From: Enterovirga rhinocerotis
GTDB lineage: Bacteria; Pseudomonadota; Alphaproteobacteria; Rhizobiales; Beijerinckiaceae
Length of the DNA: 64,000 bases
Direction: 5' to 3'
NCBI RefSeq assembly: GCF_004363955.1
Contig: NZ_SNZR01000013.1
Coordinates: forward strand, 806,001-870,000
The notes below the pieces were generated by a model, which was given only the letters and a program-made list of their open reading frames with translations, was not told where the DNA came from and searched no databases. Shown here one piece after another: positions 32,734 to 40,850 of this stretch. The stretch's first letter is position 1; the number at the start of each line of letters is the position of its first letter. The translations under genes were made by a program, and so were the position numbers.

Positions 32734-34251
32734 ATGGCCTATGTCGATTCCGTGGAAGCATCTGCGACGGCGCCGCGCGAGCCGGTGGACGCGTTCGGCC
32801 CGATCTATCCCGCTCTCAACGCGACGGTGGCAAAGGGCCGGCGGGTTGCCGATCCGACACGGGAGCAGCGGCGCGCGCATGGCGAGGCCGTCGGCGCGGC
32901 GATTCGCGAACTGCAGCGGCGCGAGCTGCAGCGTGAGGCGCCTCCGCATCGGTGCCCGTGCGCTAGCGGCACCTGGCATTCGGGCGATGACCTGACGAAG
33001 GCGATTCGTCGCCAGCATGACGCGGCGCTGCAAGCCCAGGCGAAGGCGGACCGGGCACGGCGGACCGATGCACAGGTGATGGCGCAGTATGAGGCGGCCA
33101 TGGCGGAGCGGCGCGCCCAGGAAGCGGCGCTCGCGGCGGGCGGGGGTCGTATAGCGGAATCGGAGGCCGCCCGTCCTGTGAAGTCGAGCGCCCGCGGGCG
33201 GGATCCCATGGAAGCCGCCGTGATGAAGGCGGATCCCGCATTGCTGCGGGATGTCCTGCGGCGGGAGCCCGCCGGCCGCCTTCGTGATCTCGCCGCGGCG
33301 CGCCTGGTCGAACTCGAGGCGGGGCCCGGTCCTGTAGCGGCATCGGATGAGCCCGCGCCGGCCCTACAGGTTGGGCGGGAGAATCGAAATGGCTCTGTAG
33401 CGGCGGGCGATGCCTCGGATGCGGCTCCTCGCGGAACGATTGAGAAAGCGGAGGACGACGGCTCGCTCGTCTCGGCCCCGATGCTCGTCCGCGACCCCGT
33501 ATGCCCGCCAGCAACGTCCGGAGAGGCATGCGTGGCCGATATGGGGATTCCCATAACGGGCGAAGCCGCAGCGGCCGCGCTCGACGACGCGGAGTGCCGG
33601 GAAGGCCCCGATAGCCCTGTACGGGCGTCTGAAGGCGTCCGGCGCCTTGGCGAGGCCGGAGGGTCCTGTACGGTCGTGTCAGGATCAGGCGGACCAAACG
33701 ATCGTCGGTCGGGCCTCGCCGATGCGATCCGAATGCCGAGCGATCCAGTCGCGCGCGGCCTGGCGCGCCTTGGGCTGGGTTTCGCGAGAGACGTGCAGGT
33801 TGGGGATGCTCGGGCAGGTGTAGACGTGCTGGTCGCCTTCCTGGGCGTGGACGAGCCGGACCTTTGGCGCTCCGGGCTGCATACGGCCGCCTCAGGCCTC
33901 TCGCTGCCAGCGGGCATGCTCTCCGCACCATCCGGAGACCCGCAGGATCGCCGTCATCGCCTTCAGCTTCGCGGACTCCCGACTCCATGCGACCTCGAGC
34001 AGCCAATCCGCGTCCGGGCTCGTCGCGACGGTGCGGCCGTCAGGGAGAGGATTGAAGACCAGCCGGATCGTGCCGCGCTGGCGGATGGCGAGCGCCGCCG
34101 CTTCCTGCGCGTCGCGGACGATGACCGAGGGATCGAGGGCGCTCATGGCCTCGCACTCTATCAGGGCTGGCCGCCTTGGATAGACCGTCCTGTAGGGGCG
34201 TGGTGTAGTGGTGAGATCGATCGCGGGAGGGCGCAGTGTTCGGAAGACTGA
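32734..34251 (+). CDS. Ala/Arg-rich unknown protein; 3' third doubtful
   Basis: The frame gives 505 residues. The first 215 look like a real helical protein, with a Cys/His cluster PHRCPCASGTWH (about 71-82) and Ala/Arg/Gln helices. After that it becomes low-complexity with repeated PVAASD-like pieces, and from 33685 it runs antisense to two good-looking minus-strand genes. No stop codon occurs before 34251, so either the full protein is made or a frameshift shortens it. The start lies near AAGGACCACGACC, a weak ribosome site. Confidence 0.45.
   Translation: MAYVDSVEASATAPREPVDAFGPIYPALNATVAKGRRVADPTREQRRAHGEAVGAAIRELQRRELQREAPPHRCPCASGTWHSGDDLTKAIRRQHDAALQAQAKADRARRTDAQVMAQYEAAMAERRAQEAALAAGGGRIAESEAARPVKSSARGRDPMEAAVMKADPALLRDVLRREPAGRLRDLAAARLVELEAGPGPVAASDEPAPALQVGRENRNGSVAAGDASDAAPRGTIEKAEDDGSLVSAPMLVRDPVCPPATSGEACVADMGIPITGEAAAAALDDAECREGPDSPVRASEGVRRLGEAGGSCTVVSGSGGPNDRRSGLADAIRMPSDPVARGLARLGLGFARDVQVGDARAGVDVLVAFLGVDEPDLWRSGLHTAASGLSLPAGMLSAPSGDPQDRRHRLQLRGLPTPCDLEQPIRVRARRDGAAVRERIEDQPDRAALADGERRRFLRVADDDRGIEGAHGLALYQGWPPWIDRPVGAWCSGEIDRGRAQCSED
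33685..33882 (-). CDS. Small HicB-like unknown protein
   Basis: The 65-residue product has KVRLVHAQEGDQHVYTCPSI then LHVSRETQPKARQAARDWIA, a beta-beta-beta-alpha pattern with a Pro-rich turn like HicB or related small antitoxin folds. This resemblance is loose. A GAGGC site precedes the ATG. It lies 10 bases after the 84-residue minus-strand gene, so the pair looks like an operon, opposite the end of a long plus-strand frame. Confidence 0.5.
   Translation of the reverse strand: MQPGAPKVRLVHAQEGDQHVYTCPSIPNLHVSRETQPKARQAARDWIARHSDRIGEARPTIVWSA
33892..34146 (-). CDS. Small unknown protein
   Basis: The 84-residue product begins MSALDPSVIVRDAQEAAALA, with a helical start and beta-rich body (GTIRLVFNPLPDGRTVAT), ending in a Trp/Cys/His-containing tail (SGWCGEHARWQREA). 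It looks more protein-like than the opposite frame. GCGAGG is near its ATG. With the next gene it forms a two-gene leftward unit. No family recognised. Confidence 0.55.
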   Translation of the reverse strand: MSALDPSVIVRDAQEAAALAIRQRGTIRLVFNPLPDGRTVATSPDADWLLEVAWSRESAKLKAMTAILRVSGWCGEHARWQREA

Positions 34252-34634
34252 AGCAGCGGTGGGCAGAGGCGAGAGGGGACGTCTTGCTCAAGGAAGTTGA
34301 CGACGCCATACAGCGCGTGTCCAGGTTCCCGCCGCCCCTGCGACACTTCGCATCGACTGCTTTCCATGGCGCACTTGGGGATCTCACGAGCGGTAACGGC
34401 CCGGTGCGAACCTGGCATCCGGATATGAGGAAGCAAGCCGCCACGGAACTCAATCGGGCATCGCGACAGCTCTTTCGCAGCGCCACCGACAACGCTATCG
34501 GCGAGGCCTCAGTCGCCAGCTCTTGCGGCGGGGCGATATTGTCTCGCTACTTCGAAGCTCTAGACCTGCCCGGCACCCAGGCAGCAGACGCGGTTAAGAT
34601 GATTGAATCCTGGGCCGAGATCGAGGGTTCGTAG
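34236..34634 (+). CDS. Unknown helical protein
   Basis: The 132-residue product begins MFGRLKQRWAEARGDVLLKE and is mostly helical with an amphipathic first half and a Cys in SSCGGAIL. It lies alone on the plus strand between minus-strand genes and overlaps the antisense zinc-ribbon gene by about 40 bases at the 3' ends. GGGAGGGC precedes the start. No family recognised. Confidence 0.55.
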   Translation: MFGRLKQRWAEARGDVLLKEVDDAIQRVSRFPPPLRHFASTAFHGALGDLTSGNGPVRTWHPDMRKQAATELNRASRQLFRSATDNAIGEASVASSCGGAILSRYFEALDLPGTQAADAVKMIESWAEIEGS

Positions 34635-34803
34635 ATCCCCCGGGCGCTGAGCCTCGCTTGGCCTGCACTGCCCGTGACCCACACACGCTGCACACGAGCC
34701 GCTTCGTCAGCCGGACGAGCGGCGGATCGTCGGGGTGCACCTCCCGCGTCGCCGTATGGCCACACCGAAGGCAGGTGATAATCGTAACGGGGCGGTCTGC
34801 CAT
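34594..34803 (-). CDS. Small zinc-ribbon protein
   Basis: The 69-residue product has two CxxC pairs (ITCLRCGHTA and LVCSVCGSRA) spaced as in a zinc ribbon, then a basic disordered tail. Such proteins bind nucleic acid or serve as protein adaptors. It ends head-on with the 132-residue plus-strand gene. A copy of the dispersed motif (CCTATAGTGG) lies directly upstream of the ATG and may hold its promoter. Confidence 0.6.
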   Translation of the reverse strand: MADRPVTIITCLRCGHTATREVHPDDPPLVRLTKRLVCSVCGSRAVQAKRGSAPGGSTNPRSRPRIQSS

Positions 34804-34850
34804 AACCGTCCTATAGTGGTGATTGAAGGTGAAGGGGTCGTGTAGGGGCG

Positions 34851-35531
34851 CTATCTGCGTCCGGCCTGTTGTGCGGCCGCATCAATCCAGCGGCCGATGT
34901 TCGCCGCGCCCGCGTTCCTCCAGTCGTACTCCATTGCGAAGCTGCTAAGCTCCATGATCTGGCCCCGACCCGGCGCCCGGATGTAGCGCGGCACACTGAC
35001 AGGATCTCGGTGCCGCGCATATTGAACCCAGTTTCCGGCTACGCCTTCTCTCTCGCAGAGATAGAAGCGACCGCCCGCTTCATAAATACCCATATACCAG
35101 AGCGGGTTTGGTCCATTTCCGTCGGGGCTCCTGCGAGCGTGGTGATTGATCCCATTGATGTGAACCACGAGCAGCCCCTTATTGTTTATGACGCTGCGCG
35201 CGATCTCATATCGCACCCATGGCCGCTCCCATGTCATCGATCCTGCCAGTACGCAGACGACCGAGGTGTTCTTCACCCCTTGCCGGATCATTTGGCGAAG
35301 GGCCTCCTCGCCTTCCAGCTTCTTCTTCTCCCACAAGGACGCGTCGTAAAACTCGATCCCCCGGCCTCCGCCGCCTAGTATGGTGCCGCTGAATTCTTGA
35401 CACATGCGAACATTGTTGACGCGCATGATGTCGGCGTAATGGAACGAGAAGAACACCCTTCGGTTCTTTAAGATTCCTAGACCACTCATGCCGCCGTAGA
35501 TCAGCGGATTGCCGCCGAACGGCCTACCCAC
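34851..35531 (-). CDS. TIR-domain protein (ThsB/DUF1863-like)
   Basis: The 226-residue protein has a TIR-like Rossmann domain from about residue 23: RRVFFSFHYADIMRVNNVRM (strand A and the following loop), SLWEKKKLEGEEALRQMI, NTSVVCVLAGSMTWERPWVR and YEIARSVINNKGLLVVHING. Glu109 in VRYEIA is in the place of the catalytic Glu of NAD-cleaving TIRs. The pattern fits the MTH538/DUF1863 group, which includes Thoeris ThsB. A GTG at 35531 has GGAGG 7 bases upstream and overlaps the membrane gene's stop by 8 bases, showing coupling. An NAD-derived signal or NADase role is inferred. An ATG at 35489 is the alternative start. Confidence 0.8.
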   Translation of the reverse strand: MGRPFGGNPLIYGGMSGLGILKNRRVFFSFHYADIMRVNNVRMCQEFSGTILGGGGRGIEFYDASLWEKKKLEGEEALRQMIRQGVKNTSVVCVLAGSMTWERPWVRYEIARSVINNKGLLVVHINGINHHARRSPDGNGPNPLWYMGIYEAGGRFYLCEREGVAGNWVQYARHRDPVSVPRYIRAPGRGQIMELSSFAMEYDWRNAGAANIGRWIDAAAQQAGRR

Positions 35532-36018
35532 AGAACTGCCTCCTCGCCACGATAAAGAACAGCGCCAGCAACAGAGCTATGCAGCCGTAGAAATTCAGAA
35601 TCGACCAGCTGCAGCAAGTCCGCCAGAACCCGATAGGCTCGCCCTTCGAAGGGTCGATAGTGAAGTCGGGCACCGCCGACCATGGTTCCGAAGCGGCCGA
35701 TCGATAGAGGCCGCGGAAACGCTTCTCCATCCGCAGGTACTGCGCGTCGAGGAGCGCGAACCCCAGGATCGGGAGGAAGCCGACGAGGAGCACCAACGGC
35801 GCCTTGAGGGTGAGCGCGGCGCCAACGACCGCCGTGAGAACGGTCATGCAGAAGGTCTTCAAGCTGGCGCTATACGACGCCATGCGCGCGATGCTTCCGG
35901 TAAGCAGTTCGAGCCGCTTCACGCGCAGATCGGCGATCTTGTCTTCGGAAATGCCCATTGCCCGATGGGACCACCGTCGACCGCCGAACTCAAGAGGCTG
36001 TATCGTTGACTCCCACAT
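35524..36018 (-). CDS. Membrane protein coupled to the TIR protein
   Basis: The 164-residue product has hydrophobic segments at about 54-72, 74-92 and 140-159 (the last is WSILNFYGCIALLLALFFIV), and the motif LLDAQYLRMEKRFRGLYRSA after the second. This 'D-x-x-YL-x-x-E-x-x-FR-x-LY' pattern is familiar from small membrane proteins that often stand next to TIR genes. It could be a sensor or the killing effector of a two-gene abortive system. The start is uncertain: ATG at 36018 or at 35958; neither has a strong ribosome site. Confidence 0.7.
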   Translation of the reverse strand: MWESTIQPLEFGGRRWSHRAMGISEDKIADLRVKRLELLTGSIARMASYSASLKTFCMTVLTAVVGAALTLKAPLVLLVGFLPILGFALLDAQYLRMEKRFRGLYRSAASEPWSAVPDFTIDPSKGEPIGFWRTCCSWSILNFYGCIALLLALFFIVARRQFCG

Positions 36019-36204
36019 TCATTTCATGAGAACAAAATGCGAACTTAAATCGGGAGAGCCCCTAATGCTGGTCCTGGCCACGGATGGCGGCAAGCGCGTA
36101 CCCAAGACCGTCGCGCTCGATGGAATGCCTCGCCCGTCGAGAGATCGTCGCGGGTGCATGGGCGTAGGATCCGAAGGCGACCTATGCTGTGAACTGAGAG
36201 GCCT

Positions 36205-37710
36205 TCATAGCGAATCGGGAAACTGAGTTGACGCGCTGGCGTCGATCGAAGCCAGCAGAGCACTCCTTCTCGCCTGGGTCTCGCGGTAGTCCTGTGCTTC
36301 GACATCTCGATGAAAAGTGGCGCTGGGCGCTAGGCGCTTGAGAGCAGCCTCGACCTCATCGATGCTGGCGCGGAAGAACTCCTTTCGATAGTTCATCGCA
36401 TTGATGCGCGTCGCATCGAACTCGGCATGGAGCGCCCTCTCGAGGGTTGGCGCGTCGTCGCTATAGATCATAGCGTGGGTGTCGAAAATGAACGGCACGC
36501 TCGCATCCCCGAGTTCTCGCACCCGGTCTAGCGGATCAAGTCGCCGCGTGAGACCAATCTTCACAACGCCGTCGCCGAATGATCCCACGTTGGAAATCAC
36601 ATAGACCCATCCAGACCGAGTCTTCTCCGCCATCGCCTGCGCGCGAGCCAGTTTGGAATGCGCGGCGGCAAGGTCTCGTTCCAAGATTGCGATCTGCTCG
36701 TTGAACGCCGCAAGGTGAGGGCCAGCGATGCTGTTCGCTTCCGCCTTGGCCTTGTCGAGAAGGCGCTGGTATCTCGCCTCTTCCTCCTCGGCGGCCTCTA
36801 GGTCGCGAAGCAGCTTCTGCTCTTCACGTGCTAGGCGGGCCTGCTCTGCGCGTTCCTCACGCTCAGCTCTTTGCTTCTCCCGCATTTCGTGCGTCAAGTA
36901 TAGCTCACGTAGTTTCAGTTCCGCGTACTCTCGGCTGATCACCACCTGTTGCGACTCGTTCATTATGTCGATCTTGTTCTTGGCGGCCAGAATTCGGCTC
37001 TCCATTGCATTCACGTTGTTCCATCGCACATTTGCCACTGCAGCGTCGGCCTCGCCGTTGAACGCTCGCAGTGTAAGGCGGATCGTCCGGTTTATGAGTG
37101 TTTGGCCCTTCGCCAAGCTGCCGTCGACATAAATCTTCGCTTTGGAAACGACGGCGGTCTTCTCGTTCGCCATCATTTTCTGATGGGCGCGCGCAACGGA
37201 CACCTCTTTCTTGTACGCTTCGCTGTCCTCGAATTCAAAATGCGGCTCGTAGACACCAAGCTCAGCGAACGCGAGTCGCTCGTCATAAATGGCGACCTCG
37301 GCAACCAAGCTGTCGAACGTTGTCTTCTTCTCAGAGTATGCGCTCTTCAGCGATTCGATCTGCTTGAGGCGCGTAATTATCTCTGATCGCAGATTGGCAA
37401 GCTCATCCTCAATGGAATAGATCGGTTCAAGTTTTTCCTCCAATTCGACATTTCTTCGCTCAACCTCTGCAAGTGCCTTCAGCAGATCTGACTTCTGGGT
37501 ATCCAGATCGGATGCTGAAGTAGCGCGTTGCTCGTCGAGCTCTCGGCTGTGCAGAGCGGCTTCGAATGCCCTGAGCTGTCGCTCCTCCGCAAGCTTCCGA
37601 CGGACGTGGATCAGGAACAGCACGAGCGCCACGCACGCGCAGATCAAAGATGCCGCCCCCGCGATAGCGATTATGACCAGACTCTCCAAGGCACCCTCCC
37701 GCACGTGCAC
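36205..37710 (-). CDS. Membrane-anchored DUF4041-like / T5orf172 GIY-YIG protein
   Basis: The 501-residue protein has an N-terminal membrane segment (about 9-34), a coiled coil (35-150), a DUF4041-like middle (about 150-260), a second charged coiled coil (260-360), and a C-terminal T5orf172/MUG113 GIY-YIG-type domain. That domain contains GWVYVISNVGSFGDGVVKIG followed by LTRRLDPLDRVRELG, with Glu and Asn residues further on. The family joins DUF4041 with a GIY-YIG fold in phages and bacteria, with unknown role. It precedes the membrane/TIR pair by 186 bases on the same strand and has a more relaxed codon use than the core genes. Confidence 0.75.
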   Translation of the reverse strand: MHVREGALESLVIIAIAGAASLICACVALVLFLIHVRRKLAEERQLRAFEAALHSRELDEQRATSASDLDTQKSDLLKALAEVERRNVELEEKLEPIYSIEDELANLRSEIITRLKQIESLKSAYSEKKTTFDSLVAEVAIYDERLAFAELGVYEPHFEFEDSEAYKKEVSVARAHQKMMANEKTAVVSKAKIYVDGSLAKGQTLINRTIRLTLRAFNGEADAAVANVRWNNVNAMESRILAAKNKIDIMNESQQVVISREYAELKLRELYLTHEMREKQRAEREERAEQARLAREEQKLLRDLEAAEEEEARYQRLLDKAKAEANSIAGPHLAAFNEQIAILERDLAAAHSKLARAQAMAEKTRSGWVYVISNVGSFGDGVVKIGLTRRLDPLDRVRELGDASVPFIFDTHAMIYSDDAPTLERALHAEFDATRINAMNYRKEFFRASIDEVEAALKRLAPSATFHRDVEAQDYRETQARRSALLASIDASASTQFPDSL

Positions 37711-37816
37711 AGTCAGTTCGGTAAAGCGGAGCTGTCAATCGCAGCCTTGGGTAAATCTGCCGCTATCAGGCGGCCTTCTCCGTTTTCGTGAGTTCGGTGC
37801 TGCCGCCGTCGCGCTT

Positions 37817-38998
37817 TCAGCGAATGGTGGGATAGTGGCCGAGAGCGCGTTCGTCATGCTCGACGTCAGCGATCGACCGGCTGACAAACCGACGCGCGAG
37901 CAGGCCGGGAATGCCTGGGCTCAACTCCACCCCGGCGAGAACTAGACCCTGCACGCAGCCTCCATCTCGGGTCGGCATATCGACCACCTTCACAACCGAG
38001 TAGAACGCGCCCTTCACTAGCGGGGGGGTGGCTGAGGCAGCTTGGGGATCGACGCATTTCACGCGCTGGCCTTTGTAGAATACCGGCTTGCCCTTCGCCT
38101 TCCTGGGCCGCTTGATCCCAAGTATGTCGCAGACGTCGTCGAGGGCGGCGGCGAAGTACCGTCCGGCCTGTCCTTCAGTGCAGCCGATCTCCCGTCCGAT
38201 GAAGTCGAAGCGCTTGTCCTCGATGATGACCGCCTCGAGGAGCCTGACGACGCAATCGGGGAGCTCGCGCTCCAACTTCGAATACGCCATGCTGCTCACG
38301 GCGCGATCGTAGGCGCGCCCCGTCGAGGCCGAGTGATCGACCTTCATGCCGATGTCCGGGCTCTTCAAGCCGTGCTCGGACCGCGAGGCATGGTATAGAT
38401 CGTCGAAGGCCTTGGCCGCCTTCTCGCGCCACAGCGACCGCTGCGACGGGAGATGCGTCATCTCATGGTGCTTCCGCCGGACAGTCGAGATTCCCTTCTG
38501 GATCCGAGTGTTGTCGAGGACATCGAAGGTGCGTGCGCCGCCTGCGGTGCGGAGGTCGGTCTGGATGTAGTCGAGGCCTTTGTAGCGGTTGCGTTGCGCC
38601 GTCTGCTCGCGCTCGGCCCGAACTTGCGCGCGCTTTTCGGCCCGCTTCGCTTCAGCGCTCTGAAACGGCTTCGGCGCCAGCGCGGCGAGGCGGGCGGCCA
38701 CCTCGGCATCCGCCCGATCTGCGGGGGCGGAGAGTGCGTTCGCCTGGCCTAGGTACTTCTTCGCGGCCTTCCGGGTCCGTGCCAGTGCCGCGACGACTTT
38801 CGCGTTGTCCTGGCCGGCCTCGGCGAGCGCCCGCGCCTCTACATCGAGATCGGCCGCCATGGCAGTGTAGAGGCCGGCGAGCCGGACGGCCTCGTCATGC
38901 TTGCGGCGGGCGGTGGTTTTCCAGGCCTTCGGCTTGGCGGGGTCGCGCTTCTCCCGCGCGGTCGGACGCACGGCACGTTCGGGGACGGCGGTCTTCAT
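37817..38998 (-). CDS. DUF6456-like HTH protein, possible late regulator
   Basis: The 393-residue protein has a basic helical N-terminal half (1-150), then a segment like DUF6456 helix-turn-helix proteins (SKLERELPDCVVRLLEAVII then FIGREIGCTEGQAGRYFAAA, about 255-300). Its C-terminal beta module (KPVFYKGQRVKCVDPQAAS) resembles a small SH3-like domain. It is the last gene of the leftward early operon, where lambda-type phages carry late-gene activators. Antiterminator or late activator role is inference. It overlaps the next gene upstream by 4 bases. Confidence 0.55.
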   Translation of the reverse strand: MKTAVPERAVRPTAREKRDPAKPKAWKTTARRKHDEAVRLAGLYTAMAADLDVEARALAEAGQDNAKVVAALARTRKAAKKYLGQANALSAPADRADAEVAARLAALAPKPFQSAEAKRAEKRAQVRAEREQTAQRNRYKGLDYIQTDLRTAGGARTFDVLDNTRIQKGISTVRRKHHEMTHLPSQRSLWREKAAKAFDDLYHASRSEHGLKSPDIGMKVDHSASTGRAYDRAVSSMAYSKLERELPDCVVRLLEAVIIEDKRFDFIGREIGCTEGQAGRYFAAALDDVCDILGIKRPRKAKGKPVFYKGQRVKCVDPQAASATPPLVKGAFYSVVKVVDMPTRDGGCVQGLVLAGVELSPGIPGLLARRFVSRSIADVEHDERALGHYPTIR

Positions 38999-39288
38999 GC
39001 GGCGTCACGCTCCTCATCGGGTCGTTGAGCAAGCTCGCGGCGGATCGCGGCGGCTTCCTCCTTCAGGGGGTGGATTCGCGCGTTGCAGTCGTCGAGCTGG
39101 GCGTAGAGCGGGATACGGGCTGCCTTCGCATCGGCGGTCAGGTTCGGCGCGGGCAAATCCGGATGCGTCTGCCGGATGGCCTCGACGATCTCCTGCTGCT
39201 CGCGCCGGAGGGCCGACAGAGACCAGCCGATCTCTTCGAGACGCTCCTTCAGCGCCAGCGCGTTGAGGCGTTCGAGAGGGACGATCAT
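38995..39288 (-). CDS. Small helical protein, function unknown
   Basis: The 97-residue product (MIVPLERLNALALKERLEEI at the start) is nearly all helical and may be a coiled-coil dimer. The ATG at 39288 overlaps the helicase stop by 4 bases, which decides the start. Place between replication and regulator genes is all that suggests its role. Confidence 0.6.
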   Translation of the reverse strand: MIVPLERLNALALKERLEEIGWSLSALRREQQEIVEAIRQTHPDLPAPNLTADAKAARIPLYAQLDDCNARIHPLKEEAAAIRRELAQRPDEERDAA

Positions 39289-40850
39289 CGTCGCCTCCAC
39301 AGGTCGTCGCCGTCGTCTCCGTCGTCTCCGCCGATCTCTGGATCCGGCGAGGTGAAAAGCCTGGTCCTGAGATCGAACTTCAGCGGGATCTCGCCTGGGC
39401 GGCCGGTCTCGGGCTGATAGCGGATTTTCTTGACCAGGATCGTCGAGGTGCCCTCCTCCCGTCCTTTCACGAGGATCAGACCCTGGTCAGCCTTGTTGGC
39501 GAAATGCGCGGAATCGGCGACGTCGTAGAGAGACAGGTCCTTGTCGCTCTTGAAGGTGGCGCCCTTCGAAGGATGGGCGACGATGATGACGAGGACGTCG
39601 AACCGGCGGGCGAAGGTCTTAAGGCGCCGTAGGGCTCGGCCGACGTACTCGGTGTGGGTCTCATCGGCCTTGCGGGCGTGGTCGACCTCGTTCCACGGGT
39701 CGAGCAGGAGCACGCGGGCGCCATGTCGGATGACGGCCGCCTCGGCCTTCTCGATCAACCAGTCGAGGTTCGTGTCATCGTCCGATTCCGGATCGGGCGC
39801 GATGAAGGTGAAGTGCTGCTCGACCCATGCGCGGCCGCGGGCCTTCTCCTCGTTGCTCCACGGCCGCGGGCGCTGGAGGTAGCCGGCGATCAGTGCGTCC
39901 CGGATGAATGGATTCACGCGCATCTCGAATGAGGCGATGGCGGCGTTCCAGCGATGCTGGCTCGCGAGCTGGGCGACCATCTGCGTCGCGAAGGAAGTCT
40001 TCCCCGCGTTGGCGAAGCCGGTGATCACCATGAGGGACGGGTGATAGACGAGGACGTGAGCGTCGAGCTCGGGCCAGCCGGTAGAGACCGGGCGGAGCTC
40101 CGGCTCCGGCGGAAACTCCGACAGCGTGTAGAGCCCGCGAACCGGATACGGCCTCGCTTGGCTGATGAGGTTGATCACGTGGCCGGGCCCGTGATGCAGC
40201 AGGACGTCGTTCAGGTCCTTGCAGCCCTCCGGATAGGCGACGAACGAGCACCGGACTCGGCCGAGGCGGCGAACCAGCTCGGCGGCGAGGCGCGTGCCGG
40301 GCTCGTCGTTGTCGACCGCGATGACGATCCGCTTCACCCGCTGGAGCCTGTCCCAGTTGTTGAACACGAAGGCGAACTTGTCGTCGTTCTCGGGGTCGAC
40401 GTCGTCGGCGTTCTCAGGGACCGCGATGAGGCGGCCATTTTTGTCTCGGGCCGGCGGCGCGCCATCGGGAACCGAGACGGCGAAGGGATATCCGGCCTCG
40501 ATCACGGAGAGCGCGTCCATCTCGCCTTCGGTGATGACGAGCGCCGCAGTCGATGCCGCGAGCGCCGGGTCGTCGAGGATGTCCGAGTTGTAGAACGTCT
40601 TGCGGGGCTTCGGCCGCTGGTAGAACTTCTTGCCGGGCGCTCGGTACTTTTCGGCGACGACCTCACCTCGTTCGAAGAACGGGAAGGCGATGATGTTGCC
40701 ATTGGGGTCAGGCTCGGTTGCGAAGCTCTGATCATCGCCATCGCGACGACGACGAGCGCTGTAGATCCCGGTACGAGTGACTGTCTCGGGTCCGATGCCC
40801 CTCTTTTCGAAGAACTCGAAGACCTTCGGGTTTACCGCCTCGGTCGTCAT
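39285..40850 (-). CDS. Toprim-helicase (T7 gp4 / Twinkle-like)
   Basis: The 521-residue protein has a Toprim fold (about 95-230: ALVITEGEMDALSVIEAG and VIAVDNDEPGTRLA) and a DnaB-like RecA helicase (about 260-510) with Walker A GFANAGKTSF and Walker B VLLLDPWNEVD. It should unwind the fork and may prime. The zinc-binding domain that normally starts such proteins is on the preceding gene in another frame. The ATG at 40850 has GGAG 6 bases upstream, inside that gene. Confidence 0.85.
   Translation of the reverse strand: MTTEAVNPKVFEFFEKRGIGPETVTRTGIYSARRRRDGDDQSFATEPDPNGNIIAFPFFERGEVVAEKYRAPGKKFYQRPKPRKTFYNSDILDDPALAASTAALVITEGEMDALSVIEAGYPFAVSVPDGAPPARDKNGRLIAVPENADDVDPENDDKFAFVFNNWDRLQRVKRIVIAVDNDEPGTRLAAELVRRLGRVRCSFVAYPEGCKDLNDVLLHHGPGHVINLISQARPYPVRGLYTLSEFPPEPELRPVSTGWPELDAHVLVYHPSLMVITGFANAGKTSFATQMVAQLASQHRWNAAIASFEMRVNPFIRDALIAGYLQRPRPWSNEEKARGRAWVEQHFTFIAPDPESDDDTNLDWLIEKAEAAVIRHGARVLLLDPWNEVDHARKADETHTEYVGRALRRLKTFARRFDVLVIIVAHPSKGATFKSDKDLSLYDVADSAHFANKADQGLILVKGREEGTSTILVKKIRYQPETGRPGEIPLKFDLRTRLFTSPDPEIGGDDGDDGDDLWRRR

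Larger units (their letters stand above)
33145..34855. repeat. Dispersed short motif CCTGTAGCGGC-like, about nine copies
   Basis: A 10-12 base motif recurs: TCGTATAGCGG (33147), TCCTGTAGCGGC (33330), CTCTGTAGCGGC (33391), CCCTGTACGGGC (33611), TCCTGTACGGTC (33664), TCCTGTAGGGGC (34187), TCCTATAGTGG (34807), TCGTGTAGGGGC (34841), and a minus-strand copy CCTGTAGGGC at about 33363. A further TATAGCGG lies at about 31575. Positions are to within a few bases. Copies fall both in and between genes. Confidence 0.45.
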
